64,000 nt of DNA from Quercus robur. Taxonomy: Eukaryota > Streptophyta > Magnoliopsida > Fagales > Fagaceae. The translations under genes were made by a program, and so were the position numbers. The DNA is taken from positions 18,823,656 to 18,887,655 of the forward strand of contig NC_065538.1 of NCBI RefSeq assembly GCF_932294415.1, given 5' to 3'. Every line of letters starts with the position of its first letter. Position 1 is the first letter of the stretch. Under the pieces are notes generated by a model. The model saw only the letters and a program-made list of their open reading frames with translations. It did no database searches and was not told the origin of the DNA. Positions 60,026-64,000 of the stretch are shown in pieces.

Positions 60026-60267
60026 ATTGGCGCCGTCTGTGGGAAAAGCTTGCGCGTTGGCGCAAGTGACGGTGGAGTCAAGCCCCTATCAAGCAGATGT
60101 CTGCAAAGGTTCCTCCATTTCCAGCAACATGCAGTTGTTGCTCCGACATAAATTTCCGCCAGGGGCTACGCCTCGCAGTGCCAATGGCACGGGCAGCTCT
60201 AGGGGCTTCCAACATCAAGCCAATTCTCCCCACCTTGGTCGAGGGGCTAACCTTCAGAAAGTAATAA

Positions 60268-60915
60268 GCCTATGGGGAAACCAACTACTTAAAAGAAAAA
60301 ATACAAGTTTTGGACAGAACCAAGGCCTTGTATGGTCCTCGAACCCAAGCCTATGGGGAAACCAACTACTTAAAAGAAAAAATACAAGTTTTGGACAGAA
60401 CCAAGGCCTTGTATGGTCCTCGGACCCAAGCCTATGGGGAAACTAACTACTTAAAAGAAAAAATACAAGTTTTGGATAGAACCAAGGCCTTGTATGGCCC
60501 TCGGACCCAAGCCTATGGGGAAACCAACTACTTAAAAGAAAAAATACAAGTTTTGGACAGAACCAAGGCCTTGTATGGCCCTCGGACCCAAGCCTATGGG
60601 GAAACCAACTACTTAAAAGAAAAAATACAAGTTTTGGACAGAACTAAGGCCTTGTATGGTCCTCGGACCCAAGCCTATAGGGAAACCAACTACTTAAAAG
60701 AAAAAATACAAGTTTTGGACAGAACCAAGGCCTTGTATGGTCCTCGGACTCAAGCCTACGGGGAAACCAACTACTTAAAAGAAAAAATACAAGTTTTGGA
60801 CAGAACCAAGGCCTTGTATGGTCCTCGGAGTCAAGCCTACGGGGAAACCAACTACTTAAAAAGAAAAATACAAGTTTTGGACACAATCCGGTACAATCAT
60901 ACCTCGGTCCTCGGA
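60268..60915 (+). repeat. Array of eight 81-bp units, 27-codon periodic
   Basis: Units start GCCTATGGGGAAACCAACTA at 60268, 60349, 60430, 60511, 60592, 60673, 60754 and 60835; the last decays. Each is 81 bp, and one frame (60310-61080) stays open through all, giving the peptide unit YGPRTQAYGETNYLKEKIQV plus LDRTKAL. Substitutions among units are few. Known coiled or gag-like motifs are not visible. The frame may be used, or may be open only because the unit lacks stops and is a multiple of three. Confidence 0.9.
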
Positions 60916-61439
60916 TCAGAGACCAGGTGTTATCGAAAACACGGCCAAAATTCCACACTACACAGCAACCGTCGCGGATGGTTTATTTTGGGTTTCTCAT
61001 TCTCGGGCAATTGCCTCACACGCGTCACGGTACACTCAGCTGTTACCTCGGTTAGTCTCATAAGTTTAATCTGCTATTGATTGATACTATTATATTTGAT
61101 AGCTTCACTAGGTTCAAATTAATGGCTTTTTGTTACAAGGCTTCATGTCCTAAGTATTATTAAAGGAAAATACACATGTAGCATATCCATTCACAAAATA
61201 ATTGCCGCAGAAAAGAAAAGTATTTTGAGGGAAACAAATTCATCTTTTATTAGCGCAAAGAGATAGTACAACGTACAATGAAAAAGCTTGAATAAGCTTA
61301 TACTAAAAGCTAACTACATAAGCGGAAAGAAAAGATACAAGAAGAGTGAAGAAAAAGCCGAAGAAGAGGTGCAGGGAAGAGGGATGCTGCCGTTCCAAAA
61401 TGTTGTCTAAGGAGATCATTCCTCAATACTTTTACATGT

Positions 61440-61570
61440 CTATAACTCAGGCAGCAAAAGAACCCAGCTTGGGGCTAGCACCGTTGAAGAAAAGGTGCAG
61501 AGAGCCCAACTTGAGACTGGCACCATTGAAGAAAAGGTGCAGGGAGTCGGAAGTTGATGAGCCTCCATGT
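61440..61570. repeat. Short direct repeat in LARD interior
   Basis: Two to three units of about 42 bp share GCACCRTTGAAGAAAAGGTGCAG (R is A or G; seen as CTAGCACCGTTGAAG and CTGGCACCATTGAAG). A further GGTGCAGGGA occurs at 61367. Non-coding as far as I can tell. Confidence 0.6.
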
Positions 61571-62282
61571 TAGCCACGCCTGCGATAAAGCAGACGGCGC
61601 TGATGACGGAAAACCTTACTTCTGACGCACCAAGAATCTGATGCGACCAGTGCCTGCTTCAGATTTTGACTGAAAGAGGCAGAGATACCATCCCCACCTT
61701 ATCAGAGCGAAAGATCATCTTGAGTCTATGTCTTCCCTATCCAGATCGCAACACCTTGAGTCTTGGAAGGATTCGGTGCCTCTGAAGCGGATATAGATCC
61801 TTCATCTCCACCCATGCCTCAAACATATTGCTCTGAGGGTGGATGACACTGGAGATGGAGATTGCGAGTATGGCGGAAGAATTATGAATTGGGAGGGGGC
61901 CGAAGGGTTTATATGTAGGAGGAGTGACCCCCTATCCTACTTATATAGAGGGCAAACCGGTGGCATTTAATCTACGCATGTTCCCAAGAAATGCTACGGA
62001 CGAGACAGTCTTTGCTCAGCTCCCAGCGCCGCCTGCAACCATAAAGTTTGGATAGCCTCGTGAAGGAGACGTATTAATGGCATGCCTCGAACACTGAAAC
62101 GTCAAAGGCGCCGCGTGAGAAAATCTAGAGGGATGTCTCACAATTTGGCGCGCCCCCCATGCAAACGAAAAAACCCCGGCATTAAAGAAATGTTGAGCTG
62201 GGCCAGTCATGGTTTGGGCCTAACATTATCAAAACCCTCCTCCCCAACAACAAGGCCGGGCAGTAGGATTTTGAGGGGCTAT

Positions 62283-62968
62283 TGTGGGGCCCGAAATCTG
62301 AGGTCCCAGCCCACTTTGTATTCAGGGCCCAAAGCCTAGGCCGAGGAGCCCTATTGTCGAGGACATATGATGAAAGCCTCTCAAAGGCCCAAGGATGTGG
62401 CCAAGGACGATCTCATGCTCAACACCTCACAAAACGCCTGAAGAAAAGGACAAACTCAGTATAAGAGCAGTACAAGAGAGAAAGCTGCCAACACCGTAAT
62501 GTGGAGCCCTGCGTCTGACAAGCCCATACTCCAGACCATGCTATTTAACTTTTCCCAACTACCCCCAACCACTCTGACGTATGGATTGATAGGACGAGTC
62601 ATTACCCCAAAAAGGAAAAACTGACACGTAGACGAAAAACGGGAAGTAAACACTGGGATAAAAGGGGAAGAGAGCCAGGGGAGAAAGGGGGGGAGGAAAA
62701 AATATCCTACAAAAAGAAGAATGGGAAGAATGTGATGCTCCTCGGACTAAGTCCGAGGACTCAAACCCTCCGAGCTACACCGATGTGAAGCCTAGCTATT
62801 CTGGCCAAACCTACCTTCGTATGAGCTTCCATGAAAATCACGACTAAACCGCCGTCCAACGACCAAGGTCCAACCTTTCTAGCCCACTCTCTATGAATTA
62901 TATTGTTCGGACCTTTTACCTACGAGCTCAATATCATTCTTGGGTCGCTAAATAATTGTGTCCCTACA
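62283..62968 (+). repeat. LARD 3' LTR
   Basis: Begins TGTGGGGCCCGAAATCTGAG and ends GTGTCCCTACA, 686 bp. The TATA box is altered to GATAAAA at about 62649-62655, unlike the 5' copy. Confidence 0.93.
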
Positions 62969-62973
62969 AATAT

Positions 62974-63660
62974 CATGCCATAAAATATTATGTCATGGTT
63001 GCGTGGTGCATTTGGGAGCGTAAGAACAGGGTCAGGTTGCAATAGCAGGCTTGGGTGGTTGGGGAGGTGTGTTGGCATGCTTCTGAAATGTTGAAAGAGT
63101 TCCATGATGTGCATAAAAAGGTTCCTCGAATGGTTGTTCGTAGTAGTGATTCTCGGTGGAAACCTCCGGCCTTTGGTATGTATAAAATCAACTTTGATGG
63201 TGCTTTATTTGAGGAGCAAACTTGTGCAAGTCTAAGAGTGGTTATCAGGGATTCGACGGGATTGGTCATTGGTGCTTTGAGCCAAAAAATTAGGCACCCA
63301 GGTTCTATGGACATGGTGGAGGCTCTAGCTGCTAGTAGAGCCATTGTTTTTGACAAGGAGCTTTGTCTTCAGTCTATAGTGGTGGAGGGTGATTCCTTAC
63401 GGGTTATCCAAGCTATAGTTGCCGCTAGGCCTTCGAGGACTATGTTTGGTCATGTTATTGCTGAAATTCATAGTTTAGTTTCTAATGTTGATTGTAGTTT
63501 TTGTCATGTTAAGAGAGAGGGGAATAAACTTGCTCATGCCCTCGCTCATAGAGCAATTGCATCTGCTGATTTTGATATGTGGTTAAAAGATTTACCACGT
63601 GATTTGGAGGATGTTTTTTAGTTTGATTTGCTTTAATAAATTTTCTTACTGGGTTCTCAA
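62974..63660 (+). pseudogene. LINE 3' fragment with complete RNase H domain
   Basis: From 62996 the frame reads MVAWCIWERKNRVRLQ, then a TAG stop, then QAWVVGEVCWHASEMLKEFH, typical of the connector of plant LINE ORF2. From about 63155 an RVT_3-type RNase H follows with KINFDGALFEE, GALSQKIRHPGSMDMVEALA, VVEGDSLRVIQ and HVKREGNKLAHALAHRA, keeping the Asp, Glu and Asp catalytic positions. The frame ends at TAG 63619-63621, before a short 3' UTR and A-rich end near 63657. It starts right beside the LARD element. Alone it is not a gene, although similar RNase H fragments are often annotated as host genes. Confidence 0.85.
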
Positions 63661-64000
63661 AAAATATAGTTTCAATTTATTTATATAATTTTTAATTAAG
63701 CTACTAATTGTCTATTCATCATGCTCATATTATAATTTCATATCCAGCTGACGGAGTTCTCTTATAAGTAAGCTTATATTTAAATTTTAGCAAGGCAAAG
63801 TCCCTCTTTTATTGCTGAAAAAAAAATTGTAATCTTCGTTTTATTATTTCTTATCTTTATTTAGAAAAATATAATTATTTCTTTTTTGGTTTGGAATATA
63901 CTATATATTACAAACCATAACATTAAAAATATTTTGCTTATCTAGTTCATCATCAATCCTTTATTTTTTTTATTTTTTTATTTATTTATTGAGATCAGAC
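63661..64000. other. AT-rich DNA to the window edge, nothing recognised
   Basis: Low-complexity T-rich sequence without a supported coding region. Confidence 0.5.

Larger units (their letters stand above)
59340..62968 (+). mobile_element. Large non-autonomous LTR retrotransposon (LARD-like)
   Basis: Two 686-bp LTRs are bounded outside by AATAT (59335-59339 and 62969-62973). After the 5' LTR comes TTGGCGCCGTCTGTGGGAA, a primer-binding region of the kind found in plant Ty3/gypsy elements, perhaps for tRNA-Arg. A purine-rich ATTTTGAGGGGCTAT precedes the 3' LTR. The 2.26-kb interior shows no protease, integrase or reverse transcriptase. It holds an 81-bp tandem array and a few smaller repeats, so it must be mobilised by a partner element. 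LTRs differ at roughly 26 sites (about 3.8 percent), mostly transitions. Confidence 0.93.

Noticed and set aside
60268-60915. Direct repeats resembling a CRISPR array
   Set aside because: Units are contiguous without unique spacers, lie in a plant LTR element, and are coding-periodic.

Overview
The window is plant nuclear DNA: AT-rich, with an intron-split gene, plant-specific protein families and a dense, layered set of plant transposable elements. A tRNA-derived SINE family and the LTR families look like those I associate with woody eudicots, perhaps Fagaceae; the clade is inference and only 'eudicot' is safe. No operon, CRISPR array, phage or viral gene is visible.

Left part (1-25 kb). 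A complete nine-exon minus-strand gene for a SAWADEE homeodomain protein of the SHH1/DTF1 type (303-8467) carries a hAT MITE in its largest intron. Head-to-head with it on the plus strand lie two paralogous intronless DUF761 genes (18218-18778 and 24456-25010). They arose by a tandem duplication whose junction can be read to within a few bases: the unit starts in SHH1 intron 1 and ends just after the DUF761 stop codon. An orphan copy of SHH1 exon 1 therefore abuts the stop codon of the first DUF761 gene, which has lost its native 3' UTR. The two copies have since gained different insertions: a 3.07-kb hAT deletion derivative and a 5'-truncated LINE in copy 1; two MITEs and a hairpin-rich CACTA-like element in copy 2. 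Each copy gives an approximate empty site for the other.

Middle (25-44 kb). I see no convincing protein gene. This stretch holds a SINE with target-site duplication (TSD), a foldback MITE with an 8-bp TSD, an 801-bp solo LTR nested in an older MITE, a second SINE inserted in one half of a local duplication, and a tRNA-Lys(CUU) gene (44203-44275, minus).

Right part (44-64 kb). Almost all transposon: a LINE RNase H fragment with a 17-bp TSD, a 43-bp minisatellite, LTR-like remnants, a dead full-length Ty1/copia element (50444-55889, TSD TCTAT), a non-autonomous Helitron (56047-58432), a large non-autonomous LTR element (59340-62968, TSD AATAT) with an in-frame array of 81-bp units, and a third LINE RNase H fragment. 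The host genes are the SHH1-like gene, the two DUF761 genes and the tRNA. SHH1 is known to link H3K9 methylation to Pol IV recruitment for RNA-directed DNA methylation. Many premature stops in the copia element are C-to-T or G-to-A changes, as expected after long cytosine methylation.
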